Shown here: piece by piece, positions 34,638-45,005 of the stretch
How the letters are laid out: every line of letters starts with the position of its first letter
How positions within the stretch are numbered: the stretch's first letter is position 1
Source of the DNA: Lumbricus terrestris
Taxonomy: Eukaryota > Annelida > Clitellata > Crassiclitellata > Lumbricidae
Reading direction: 5' to 3'
Length of the DNA stretch: 64,000 nt
NCBI GenBank assembly: GCA_949752735.1
Contig: OX457043.1
Span: 41,533,587-41,597,586, forward strand
The notes under the pieces: generated by a model
Seen by the model: only the letters and a program-made list of their open reading frames with translations
The model's database searches: none
Told to the model about the DNA's origin: nothing
Program-made: the position numbers and the translations under genes

Positions 34638-37600
34638 TGTGAGGAGAAAGAAAGAAGCAGAAAGAGAAATATGGAGAGACAAAGAGTGAATTCGTCGACA
34701 TCTGATCTGTGTCCAACGATTGCGGGTTTCATCTGACTGAGCAGACTTTGTCTAATGATTCTAATTAATCTGGACTAGCTGTCGGCCAACATAAGTGTCT
34801 TCATGTTGCCAGATGTGGTACTGGAGTACGGTGAAAGGTAGCTGGCAGCCTTTCGATCCACTGGACCCTTATCGAGGACCTTGATATTCGTCTACTCATG
34901 GTGTCACGGGAAATCGTGCACCCTTAAAGGTATCCGGAGAATTGAGTATACCGGGCATAGAGTATCCAGGGGATAAACCATTATATTTACCCAATTATTG
35001 AAAAATCCCTCCAACTGGAAAATGTTTGCTGTAATAAAAATTTAAAGTGACTCTAATTGTTTTAAGTGTCCTAAGCAATGTTTAGAGCAAGGCAACTTGA
35101 CTTTAGTTAGTGACTCTAATACTCTTAGTATTTCTAAGTGCACTAAAGGTTCTAAGTTATCTAGAACCAAAATTGTCTTCTGGGAACTAACATACCGGCT
35201 GGTGTCATTGCTCAAAACAAAGTCGATGGAAGTTACTTTGCAAAAATAAGCACACGCGTAGGCATAGGCCTACGTGGATTGCTTTGTAAACATCTCTTCA
35301 TCGGGGGGGGGGGGGGGGGGGGGGGAGGGGAGGGGAATAAGATTATTGCGGGAGATAGTCTTTTTGTGACATTGGCATAGGACCCGACTAGTGGAAATAC
35401 GGGACTCGGGAGTTTGAGAAGATTGGATCACATAAAATTAGATACAAAAATTAGATACACACCATTGATTGCAAGGATTAAACGGAATGAATCCGGGTAA
35501 TGTTCTTCAGCAATTCGAGCCATGGCGGACAGTATATCGACGGCTATGATCAACGAAATAATCATTGAAGCAACCAATCATCTAATCAATCACTCAATAA
35601 ATCAATTAATCACTCAATAAATAAATCAATCAATCAATCGATCGATCGATCAATCAATTAGGCACTCATGTAATGGATGAATAAATGAATGAATGAACGA
35701 ATCAATCACTCAAACAATCGATCACTCAATCACTCAATCTATCAATCAATATGTCGCCTATTTAATTAGTCGATCCAATAATTAACCCATTCCTTCGAAC
35801 ATAATATTTGTCAACAACTGGTCCACCGAGGCTGTTTTGCATGAATTTAAGGAGAACCCAATAATGGTAAAAGTTCGAGTTTAAGTTTGCAATAGTGGCC
35901 CTAGCTAGTGTTACAAGCAAGTCAGTAAGGTAAGGTATGATAATTTACCTGGTAGGGTAAGATAATATAATCTACCTGATAAAGTAAGATAAGATAATAT
36001 TTATCTGTTGAGGTAAGATAAGATAATCTACCTTGTAAGGTAAGATAAGATAATCTACCCTGTAAGGTCAGATAATTTTACCTGGCGAGGTAAGATAATT
36101 ATTTTACCTGGCTTCCAGAGATGCTTAAGTCCAAATCCATCAAGGTCTACCACTTCAACACACTGGTCGATCTTTTTGCCTAGCTGAAATCATTAAATAA
36201 TTCCAAAATCATTCTAGATAGTGAACAATGTGAAGTTGGGAACCATGATTATCTGCTGGTGCCCAAAATGAGGTCGTATATTATAAATGTTGTCAATTAA
36301 GAATACGTCTATGTTGAAGAAACTTAGGTATAAGGCTAAGCACTGAATATGAGGTAAAATTAAGCTTACAAAAGGAATCCCGCGCATAGATGGGTTAGGT
36401 TTTGGGCGACTGTTTGCCTTAAGCACATTTTTTATTCTACTCCTTTTCACAAATCATGTTATACATTGGTCACTGGCGAAAGTTTTTTTTAACGACACTA
36501 GTCCTGTCATAACAAAAGATGACTCGCACAGCCCACCTCTTTAATCAAGAAATGGAAGTCTTAAACGTCGATTAAGGAGGCATGGGCTGGCTCTGCTGAA
36601 GCATGCACTTAAGGTCATGTTGTGCTATTTTTAAATGGCCCATTGAAGAGCATTTTCCTTGCAAAAATTACGTTTTCTGCCTAATCCAGACACTAATAAT
36701 AATTTATCGTGGCTTTCGTTGCCATGGAGATTAATTGCGCTTTCTATCCAATCCTAGTGCTGCAGCATGCTTGAAACGCGTCACCGATCTTATATAAAAG
36801 CCCGGCTTCCCTTTCTCCGAGCAATTATGTATTCGTCCAGGACTTTCCTTGATGCATGCATAATTCGTTTGCTACAAAAATTTTAAGTTGTAACAGTAGT
36901 TGCATCTATATATATTATATAAATACAGTGTCACGAATATATATAGAATAGATTTATCTATTCGTCCTAAGTATATATTTATTTATATATTTATATATAG
37001 CCGCTGTCGACAGTACCGGGGCAGCTTCCATCTTTCAGTCTATTGCAAAACGCATAATTATATTACTGGTCGCGATATCATTACCCACAAAGCAGGGAAG
37101 TCAAAGTCCAGCAGACTGGCGATGCCTATTTGTGGGATTGGGTGTAAGTGGCCCCAATTAAAACTTTGCTTATCTGAGCCAGCTGTCAAAGTATATTTTG
37201 CCCTAACTCAACGCTTCTGTTTTTTTCAACCAATTAATTCTTTTTTTAGACAACACTCAAATCCTTTCCATCTTTTCAATCTCTAAACCTGTCTATCACC
37301 TGAATTAGCAAAGAAGTAGGCCTAGAATTTGACTTTAAAATGAAGGCATGAATGTGAAGTAATAGCAACTTCATTTTCTTAAACTCCGCATAACATTATG
37401 GAGACGAACGACAAGTTAGAGTTCTAACGGTAGATGCATTATTGCATAGAATGAGCGTAAATTTCTTTGCAATCTCTTACTACCGAGGATACTGTGCGGG
37501 CTGTGCACTCACGTCATTCCGCCAGGTAACTGTTATGAGTCGCCGTGGGAGCAGACAATCTTGAAACGTTCTGCGCTTGTAAGGTTCTGAACCCTGACTC

Positions 37601-40600
37601 CCCAAAGTCGACAGTTCAATACAATGACGACTAGACAGTATCGCGCCTTACCCGACAGTAAGCTACAAAAATTACTCTTTATAACAATCATTTGGGAAGA
37701 AAAGAACGGTGCCGATTACCCGCAAAGATATCGAAAAGAAATCAACTACAGTCATGGAAAGCAGCGACTGGATAGAGGATGAAGAATTCTAGCCAGTGGC
37801 GAGAGACGACCAAAGCTAAAGACTTCAACGCGGAAGGGTAGTTAATACTAGTTGTAAGAGTCATATCCTTGAGAATTCTACTAATCAGCACTGGTCTAAG
37901 TAAGCGATAGGCCTTGATAAATCTGATATTTCTATTATCCCCTAGAGGAATGATCCATTAACTATATGTATTGATACAGTAATATTCATTATTCTAATAT
38001 ATGTTTTCATATTAAACCAGTGACTTGTTGATTGGCTGACATTTAGGGCGTTAACCTACATTTTCACAATATGCAAATTGGTAGCTTGATCTTTGCTCTG
38101 AGGTCTGAGAAGCCTGTCCACTAAACTATTGAGCCGTAGTGTGGATTCGAATCTTGCTACACTTATAAACAAAACCTTTGTAAAATTACTGATATAAGCT
38201 TATAACGGGCTGCGTTGGTCCAGCCTGAAGTGCTGATTAAAAGAAAATTAAATCGAACGTTATATGATAATTTCAGGGAGAGAATTTATTCTCAAAAATT
38301 TCCACCGGGGGAGAATCTGTGTCTAAATAGTGTATCCGCATGGAACTTTTAAGGGGGACTCTGTCACGCGACACCGACTATTGCTGACTTGACTGACCTG
38401 ATTCAGATGGTTAAACAACGCGTAGGCCTACAGTTTTAAGATCGAATCCACGAATGACTCTGTAACGAGGCACGTCACCAAAGATTACAAAGGTGGGGCG
38501 ATGATCAATAAGCTAAGGCCCTTTGACGACCACGTCACAACTCTATGCACCGTAGTAGATTTAGGACGACACACATTGGTAACGCCTGCATGCGAAAGTG
38601 TTTTTTAACGACACTAGTCCTGTTATAACAAAAGATGACTCGCGTATCCCACCTCTTTAATCAAGGAATGGAAGTCTTAAACGTCGATTAAGGAGGCACT
38701 GGGATGGCTCTGCTGAAGCGCGTGCACTTAGGCTAATGTCATGTTGTGCTATTTTTAAATTAAGTTTACTCATTGAAGAACATTTTCCTTGCAAAAATTA
38801 CGTTTTCTGCCTAATCCAGACACTAATAATAATTTATCGTGGCTTTCGTTGCTATGGAGATTAATTGTGCATTCTATCCAATCCTAGTGCTGCAGCGTGC
38901 TTGAAACGCGTCACCGATCTTATAAAGCCCGGCTTCCATTTCCTCGATGCATGCATAATTCGCTTGCTACAAAAATTTAAAGTTGTAACAGTAGATGCAT
39001 CTATATATATTATATAAATACAGTGTCACGAATATATATAGAATAGATTTATCTATTCGCCCTAAGTATATATTTATTTATATATTTATATATAGCCGCT
39101 GTCGACAGTACTGGGACAGCTTCCATCTTTTAGTCTATTGCAAAACGCATAATTATACTACTGGTCGCAATATCATTACCCACAAGCAGGGAAGACAAAG
39201 TCCAGCAGCTGACGACGCCTACTTTGGGATTGGGTGTTAGTGGCCCCAATTAAAGCTTTGCTTATCTGAGCCAGCTGTCAAAGAATTCTGCAGCCCTAAC
39301 TCAACGCTTCTCTTCTTTCAACCAATTAATGTGATTTTTATACAATACTCAAATCTTTTCCATCCTTTCAATCTCTAAACCTGTCTACAACCTGAATTAG
39401 CAAAGAAGTAGAATTCTACTCTAAAATGTAGGCATGAGTGCGAAGTATTAGCAACTTCGTTTTCTTAAACTCCGCACATCGAGAAACTCCGCATAGGCCT
39501 ATGGAGACGATCAACAAGTTAAAGTGGTTTGGGTCCACTATTCCGAGGGTCCATTATTACGAGGGTCCACTATTCCGAGGGTCCACTATTCCGAGGGTCC
39601 ACTATTCCGAGGGTCCACAATTCCGAGGGTCCATTATTCCGAGGGTCCACTATTCCGAGGGTCCACTATTCCGAGGGTCCACTATTCCGAGGGTCCACAA
39701 TTCCGAGGGTCCATTATTCCGAGGGTCCACTATTTCGAGGGTCCACTATTCCGAAGGTCCACTATTCCGAACCCTAACCATAAACCTAACCATGAACCTA
39801 ACCTTAAATCTAACAATAACCCTAACCATAACCCTAAGCCTAAACCTAACCCACCCCCAACCCTAACCAAAACCCTAAACCTAACCCTAACCCACCCCAA
39901 CCCTAACCCCATCCATAACCCTAAGCTTAATCCTAACCCACGAAACTCTAACCGAGTCTACCACAACCCTAACCCTAACACACTGTAACGAACAAAATAT
40001 AGCGGATATTCGGAATAGTGGACTTTCGGAATAGTGGACCCTCGGAACAGCGGGTCGTTACCGTTAAAGTTCTAACGGTATATAGATGCATAATTGCAAA
40101 GAATGAGCGTAAATTTCTTTGCAATCTGTTACTGCCGAAGATACTGTGTCATTCCGCTCGGTGTCTGTTATGAGTCGCAGTGGAGCAGACAATCTTGAAA
40201 CATTCTGCGCTAGTGAGGTTCTGAACCCTGACCCCAAAGTCGACAGTTCAATACACTGACGACTAGACAGTATCGCGCCTTATATACCGGACAGTAAGCT
40301 ACAAAAATTACAATTATAAAAAGTAGGCTTAAACAACTACCAAATGCTTTATAAAAATGACTGATATTAGTCATATGCATCTTTGTTGCGACAGTTCAAT
40401 ACACTGACGACTAGACAGTATCGCCGACAGATGGTCGCCGATTATTATTTAGCGATACGCGATCCAGTGATTACTATATTTATTTAACAACAGTAGGCGT
40501 CGTTATTCTACGTTAGCGTAATACAATTATAAAAAGTAGGCTTAAACAGCTACCAAATGCTTTATAAAAATGACGCTACAGAACCTTTCGACTGAGTTCA

Positions 40601-41101
40601 GGGCACATGACGCGGTGAAGCTTCTCCAGTTCCCAGATCTTCAGTCTCATCAATTCCTTGTTGGAAACCGATTTAAAGATTCCTGGTAGCAAACGAACAG
40701 ACAAACCATATCGGCCACAAGTTCCATGTGATATTTGTAATATTTGATATTTGTAACATGATGAAATTATGTAATAATTTTTTTCTCTCTCCCTCATGAT
40801 CTTTATATTCCTGCAATTGAATGTTCTGTCATGTTTTTCTTTTGTATTTTACATGAATTATGGGTGGCCCTATTAGCGGGATTTTCCATCCCTTCTGGGT
40901 CTCCCCTTCTTCACCAAATTATGTTAATGTATTATTCAGTGCCATAATTGTATCATGTTTGTTTGTTGTTTTGGTTGAGGAAAAAATAAATAAATAAAAT
41001 GTAGATTCTTATAGCGCTGCATTTCTAAAAAGAATTTTGGGCAGCCACGATAACCTGCATGGCCTGGTACTCGAAATGTACCATTAACCTATTAAGCTTA
41101 T

Positions 41102-41151
<50 letters not shown>

Positions 41152-44100
41152 ATTATTATTAACAATTGATTTTGTATTGCACTTGCCGAGCGCGAGGCGT
41201 ACCTGAGGGAGAGAGAGAGAGAGAGACAGAGAGAGACACACACACAGAGACAGAGAGACAGAGAGAAAGACACAGAGAGGCAGAGAGAGGGACTGAGCGA
41301 TTGCAGGTGGGATGTACGCTAGGACGGGAATAGGTTTTCGTAGGAGAGGCGAAGCATATTGTGGATAGTCGTGTGTAGAGGTAGGTTTGGTTTTGAAGAG
41401 TGTAGAGGGAAGAGCAAAAATAAGACGGCGATTTAGTCGTGACATTGACCTGTTTTGATACACGTAAATTAGTCGTTGTCGGTGCATTTGTGTTTGTTTG
41501 CTATTGTTGGATTTGAAAAACAAAATACGAGAAACTTATCGTTGTTTTGCGTAACGAAGTTAAAGAACTGTAGATACTTATAACTAGCCATTAGCTACCA
41601 AAGTATAGTTAATTTAGGATAGGTTTAGGTTTAGAAGAGACTGTAAAGGCGTGAGGGAATAAGCTCATAACCTCGTTGATCGGCTCTTGCCATGGGCTCT
41701 ATCCAAACGGGAAGACCTTCCTTCGAGACTCCACAGTATCCGCCTGGGTAATACTTGACAAGAACCTCTTGCGGTTCGTACGTTGACAGGATTTTGTCAA
41801 CTTCGTTTAACTTGCGCCACTGTTGATCCTAATTTATGTATAATAATGAGAATCAAATAGAGAGCAGAAGAGAAAGAATCAGTAATAATTTGACATCACA
41901 AAAGTAATCTTTCCATTCATGCATTTTGCCTTTCAAGTATAGGCCCCCAATTCGAAATAATTATTAGACCTATGCATAAGATGTATCGGCGTAGGTTCCT
42001 ATAACAAAGCCATAATATGCCATTAAAATTCGAGATCATTTTCACAAACATAACGTTCCGCTAAAATTCCTTTAATTAAAGCTCAGCATTAAGAATATAC
42101 CGTTTGTATATACACTGCCCGATACAGATTAGGCCTATTCAACTACGTGAAGTTTCCTCGTGAATAGTTGATTAGTCTTAAAAATTAATCTGATCGGGAC
42201 GTTATAGTATTTCGTCCCAGTGAAGTGTCGCTTGTTCTATTGTCGGCCCATTCTACGGTGACCCGCTAAAGTGTCACCGTTCTATAGTGTCGTCCGTCCA
42301 CATGGCCATCGTTTGAATGTACAGCCATACATTTCATTACTACTAACTCAAGAGTTTGAAAATCACTTCATTACTACTAACTCGAGAGTTTGTAAATCAC
42401 TTCATCAGTACTAACTCAAGAGTTTGTAAATCACTTCATTACTACTAACTTAAGAGTTTGTAAATCACTTCATCACTACTAACTCAAGAGTTTGTAAATC
42501 ACTTCATTACTACTAACTTAAGAGTTTGTAAATCAGTTCATCACTACCAACTCAAGAGTTTGAAAATCACTTCATTACTACTAACTTAAGAGTTTGTAAA
42601 TCACTTCATCACTACTAACTCAAGAGTTTGAAAATCACTTCATTACTACTAGCTCAAAAGTTTGCAAATCACTTCATTACTTACTTGCTGTGTCCGATCG
42701 ATGCATGCGACCAGCAATAAATTCGAACACCTGCTAGCTGCAAAAAGTACCTATACGTAGGTTTGCCTATTTTTGCCTATTAAATATTAGATCGCATGCA
42801 AACACTTTCAGGTTTTGCAAGATTAATTTTCGCCCTTCAGGTCCAATCAACGTTGATTTCATAAGGCAAAGCAGAATAGTTAACCATAGAAAATTCGACG
42901 TTTACTATTATAGGCTACTCACATCTCCGAACAACTTTTCAGCATTTTCAACGTCCCAATTACGAGCTGCAAGTAAGTATTTATATATGAACATAATGTT
43001 GAACGGTAATTGCTTTGATTGAACAATTGATTGAATAACTGAGTGGCTCATAACGATGGATACGTGATTGACTATTGACTAACGTTTCGTTGAATTAACA
43101 TAATTATGATGAAAGGCGACCTAACTGATAGTTGCTGCATATATTTTTTATTTGGCATTTGGCCGTTTATAAGGCGCTTATCTCAGGAGGAGCATTTCAG
43201 AAGCGCTCTCGGTGCAAGAGACCTCGACAGAAAAGACAGGACATAGGCAGGGGCGGCCCAGAGGGTCAATCCGGCCATGGCCCCCATTTAGAAATTTCTT
43301 TATTTTGGACCAGATATTTTGGCTCGGAAAGTTGACGTCCCCCCCCGATGAGTAGGGTAGTTCCGCAAGCCCCTCCCCATGTCCACGAGGCAAGCATACG
43401 AGGTCCTAAAGAAGGTCAACTATTTTGGCGGATAAAATGGTATGTTTTCTTGGAAATTCGAGACAAATGAATAAAAAAGTCATCAGATTCTTTGGCGACC
43501 AAGACCGAAAATGTTGCCCTCCCTTTCGAAAATTTCTGTATCCGCCCTTGGACATAGGCTTATGCTGGTAAACTTAATATGAGAGTGTGCATAATTGTAC
43601 ATATTTGTATAGGGCTTATAGGCTATGCATTCATTTACATGCACGTATGCCTACCTCTGAGCCATTTGACGAGATGGAAGTCATCGTGATTTGGTTTCAA
43701 AACGTCTTCTATTTTGGATTTGAACTGTATAAAGGACAGCAACAGTAATTTCAATCATCGTAAGTTAGTGGTAATCATAACGTATACCCTAATATTGAAT
43801 TTCTACATCGCCCTATAAAAGTCGAAGTCACGGGAGCGATTCAGTTAGGTCACAGTCACCTAACGATCACAGATTTCGTTAGGTCACAGTCACCTAACGA
43901 AAACAACGTCAGTAGACAGAGGGTCCAGATACAAATGGGCCGGCAGAAAAAGTTAAACGCTATAATGTGGAGTTGAGACGCGGAACAAGAATAGAATTTG
44001 TGAAAAGCGGTGTTTTCTTATCTCGAGTGAAAGAGAAAGAAAGAGAAAGACCTGTAAGAGATGTGGTTTGGGTGAGTCCTTCAGTGAGATCTTTAAAACA

Positions 44101-45005
44101 GGCATTTTCGTAACATCTCTACACATGAAAACAACTCTGCTCCTTTTCTCAAATCAACGGTTGCCAACGTAACAATGGAATATGTGAAAGCGTGCATCAT
44201 CCACATTCATATACAAGCTGCTTACATCCGTTGGCAGTACAGCTACGGGTTTTGAGCCAATAGGCCTAACAACACTTTTTAATATTTCTATCCTCTTCTC
44301 CTATGTTCCACTGCATTGGAAACCAAGCACCAACACGCATGCGCCAAAAGGTATCCCACTCCGCGGAGGTCTGCGATTTCAACCCAATATCGGTCACGTG
44401 CAACCTCTGCCGTCTCCTGGAAAATTCATCTTCGCTACCATCTACAGAAAAACCCAGCACTGGAGCAGCTGCATGGAAAGTCAGAAAGGAACCTCTTCAC
44501 TTCTGTATTGACGGACCCGCTCCTCCCTGCTTTCTCATTCCACGCGTTCAAGACTTCGAGACCAAAATGTCCCCACCGACATAATGAAGAAAGTGTCGGC
44601 TACGTCACTGGTTGCACTATGCCAGTGCCAGTCCCAAGCTTGGAAAAAGTAGGAGGGCGTCGTGATCTTTAGTATCACACAGTGACGTCAAACTGAAACT
44701 ATATCTACCAATGACCAAATGGCGAAGGCAGTATAACTGTTACAGCCGTAATAAAATTTGATGATCTCATGTCCTACTTTATTTCTATAAATATACTTGT
44801 GAGTGAGGGTATAATGATCTTGCAAGTAAGAATTAAGGATCAGCTTGCTGGAAGGTTTTCATATTAATAGCATTTGAAATTTATTATTGAAGACACGAAT
44901 ACATCGCCATTGATAAGTCTTATGACATCAACGTGTGATGGTCTATATTTATCTCACCTTTTCAAGAATGGCGTGCTGCGATGACGTCAGATCCGGTTTC
45001 TCCAT
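27996..45005 (-). CDS. SEC14L2-like: Gene B: SEC14-like lipid-transfer protein (CRAL-TRIO + GOLD), complete
   Basis: Twelve coding exons: 45005-44958, 43724-43655, 42966-42923, 41828-41672, 40682-40585, 36183-36108, 35543-35463, 34129-34046, 32132-32026, 31522-31371, 28937-28768, 28114-27996. They join in phase into 401 codons plus TGA. Exon lengths equal those of gene A throughout. Exon 1 encodes the same 16 residues as A, and exon 4 differs at three of 52 residues (V/L, L/I, L/V). Domains are as in A: N-terminal helices, CRAL-TRIO with [12 protein letters not shown], then GOLD with [15 protein letters not shown] and [16 protein letters not shown]. The exon 9 donor is GC (AAG|GCAGGA) and the exon 5 donor is the weak GTTCTG. 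Introns are inflated by an L2-type LINE (intron 10), a 4-kb block (intron 5), MITEs (introns 2 and 7) and minisatellites. Ligand and expression are unknown. Confidence 0.93.
29365..31195 (+). mobile_element. L2-type LINE insertion with inverted tail at its 5' end
   Basis: The 3' end is GCGCCTCTGAGTAG...GGGGCGCTATATAAG...GAATGAATGAATGAAT, the short-repeat tail typical of L2-type elements. At the 5' end (29365-29410) the same tail occurs inverted (TTATATAGCGCCTCTTCAAG ... CTCAGAGGCG). The element is in intron 10 of gene B, antisense to it. The homologous intron of gene A has only the flanks, so it inserted after the duplication. Confidence 0.85.
29405..31150 (+). CDS. L2/CR1-like reverse transcriptase, 5'-truncated ORF
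   Basis: The frame is open from the 5' junction and ends TAG at 31150; no convincing start codon, so the protein is truncated at its N-terminus and lacks the endonuclease. Motifs: [16 protein letters not shown], the catalytic Asp block [41 protein letters not shown] at 30272-30295, then the C-terminal region ending GWTGSASE. The frame has no stop over about 580 codons, suggesting a recent insertion. It would reverse-transcribe its own RNA and probably that of SINEs sharing its tail. Assignment to L2/CR1 rests on these motifs and the GAAT tail. Confidence 0.92.
   Translation, partial: RRYISQSSPPFTADAFLERLNAKIESIRTATSTSPSPEFSTTDARLSVLSEITSQELRCLILAAAPKTCELDPVPTFLVQELIDDLLPFLTVLCNRSIQEAHLPTSQKRSILLPALKRDGLDASDPTNYRPIANVTFLSKILERIVCNQLIVYLDGNGLLPPLQSGFRRNHSTETLLVRLLSDFYGAMDCGYITLLALFDVSSAFDSVDHMILLQRLSVSFGLTDKPLEWLRSFLTDRTNCVISGSTRSRWVPSIFGVPQGSVLGPLLYILYTSDVSSLLRVCGLSHQLYADDIQAYVHCRAVDAVYSVGLMCSAIDALSGWMASNRLLLNPSKTQFIWLGGRRQLTSLDMHLLAQTFPHIAFSHTVRDLGVTLDQELSFSQHVNLVTRSCYYQLRQLRVVMRSLSHDAAVVLVHAFVTSRIDHCCSILAGHPSSLIGRLDRVMRSAARLIGHIPKFAPISAYMRDVLHWLPVPQRISYRIAALVWRSLIGSAPSYLSDLCRPVSVVASRSNLRSSTNGELLVPRTRSATRQHRAFSVVGPFTWNGLPLALRLLPRNNLPAFYKLLKTYLFSCGWTGSASE
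33703..33955. repeat. (TAG)n trinucleotide array
   Basis: Nearly pure GTA/TAG repeats of about 250 bp with a short (AGC)n patch at 33891-33910, in intron 8 of gene B about 90 bp from exon 8. Confidence 0.95.
34503..34680. repeat. (TA)n/(GT)n/(GA)n microsatellite
   Basis: ATATAT, GTGTGT then GAGAGA runs in intron 7 of gene B. Confidence 0.9.
34903..35374. mobile_element. Diverged MITE of the GGTGTCACG...TATCC family
   Basis: It begins GGTGTCACGGGAAATCG and ends GCGGGAGATAGTCTTTTTGTG; the internal GATAAACCATTATAT and TCTAAGTG blocks match 26020-26475. A run of more than 20 G lies at 35304-35326. In gene A the flanks are contiguous at about 17990-18010, so it is specific to B. Confidence 0.75.
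35570..35765. repeat. (ATCA)n-rich simple repeat
   Basis: ATCAATCA/CTCAATCA repeats in intron 6 of gene B next to exon 7. Confidence 0.8.
35932..36107 (-). repeat. Tandem copies of the exon 6 splice donor, gene B
   Basis: On the gene's strand exon 6 is followed by GTAAAATAATTATCTTACC, then CCAG|GTAAAATTATC, CAGGGTAGATTATC, AAG|GTAGATTATC, CAGATAAATATTATC, CAG|GTAGATTATATTATC and CCAG|GTAAATTATC. The units are more diverged and longer (24-31 bp) than in gene A, with about seven copies. The shared array shows it arose before the A/B duplication; gene C has none. Confidence 0.88.
36477..37675. repeat. 1.2-kb module, first copy (LTR-like, with TATA box)
   Basis: Direct repeat with 38593-40311. 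It begins CGAAAGTTTTTTTTAACG and ends CAGTAAGCTACAAAAATTAC, and contains a TATA box (TATATAAAAG at 36791-36800) followed by GCCCGGC. The two copies bracket about 900 bp with no recognisable gag or pol. It may be a pair of LTRs of a degraded element, or a simple segmental duplication. Part of a block of about 4 kb missing from gene A intron 5. Confidence 0.65.
39526..40062. mobile_element. TIR element with inverted 16-bp tandem-repeat ends and telomere-like core
   Basis: Left end GGTTTGGGTCCACTATTCCG followed by about 15 copies of the 16-bp unit GGGTCCACTATTCCGA. The right end carries two or three copies of the same unit inverted, ending CGGGTCGTTACC. The 8-bp GTTAAAGT lies on both sides (39518-39525, 40063-40070), and the sister module at about 37423 has the uninterrupted site GTTAGAGTTCTAACGG. 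The centre is degenerate (CCCTAA)n. No coding capacity. The 8-bp duplication suggests a hAT-like mobiliser. Confidence 0.8.
39768..39990 (+). repeat. Degenerate interstitial telomere-like (CCCTAA)n
   Basis: Runs of CCCTAACC, CCATAACCCTAAGCC and CCTAACCCTAACAC recur with many substitutions for about 220 bp. It lies inside the element at 39526-40062. Confidence 0.85.
41100..41295. repeat. (TTA)n and (GA)n/(CA)n microsatellites
   Basis: TTATTA for about 50 bp at 41103-41162, then GAGAGA/ACACAC at 41208-41290, in intron 4 of gene B. Confidence 0.9.
42335..42680. repeat. 34-bp minisatellite, about ten copies
   Basis: The unit is ACTACTAACTCAAGAGTT followed by TGTAAATCACTTCATT, with few differences between copies, in intron 3 of gene B. 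Gene A has one such unit (about 22715-22755), so the array expanded after the duplication. Confidence 0.93.
43165..43240 (-). repeat. L2-like 3' fragment, counterpart of 23225-23310
   Basis: TTTATAAGGCGCTTATCTCAGG ... AGAAGCGCTCTC in intron 2 of gene B. Confidence 0.6.
43248..43550. mobile_element. hAT-type MITE, CAGGGGCGG family
   Basis: Starts CAGGGGCGGCCCAGAGGG and ends TGTATCCGCCCTTG. The 8-bp GACATAGG flanks it (43240-43247, 43551-43558). Gene A at about 23310 has the empty site GACATACAGGCTTATGC. It contains two internal modules (AAGAAGGTCAAC...TTTTGGCGGATAAAATGG). Confidence 0.9.
43725..44957. other. Gene B intron 1; no gene recognised
   Basis: The part near exon 2 aligns with gene A intron 1. 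Bases 44230-44700 have no counterpart in A and contain a moderately GC-rich stretch with overlapping open frames of about 93 and 118 codons. Neither resembles a family I know, and I do not call a gene. Confidence 0.4.

Larger units (their letters stand above)
38593..40311. repeat. 1.2-kb module, second copy, interrupted by the 39526-40062 element
   Basis: It matches 36477-37675 from CGAAAGTGTTTTTTAACG to CAGTAAGCTACAAAAATTAC, with TATAAA at 38921-38926. The extra length is almost entirely the element at 39526-40062. A third partial copy of its end (CAATACACTGACGACTAGAC) is at about 40392. Confidence 0.7.

Noticed and set aside
42335..42680. Possible CRISPR-like array with 34-bp periodicity
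   Set aside because: The repeats are directly tandem with no unique spacers, lie in a eukaryotic intron, and a single-copy ancestor exists in the paralogue.
44303..44672. Overlapping open frames of 93 and 118 codons in gene B intron 1
   Set aside because: No recognisable domain, two competing frames, and no counterpart in gene A; could be a decayed mobile element.
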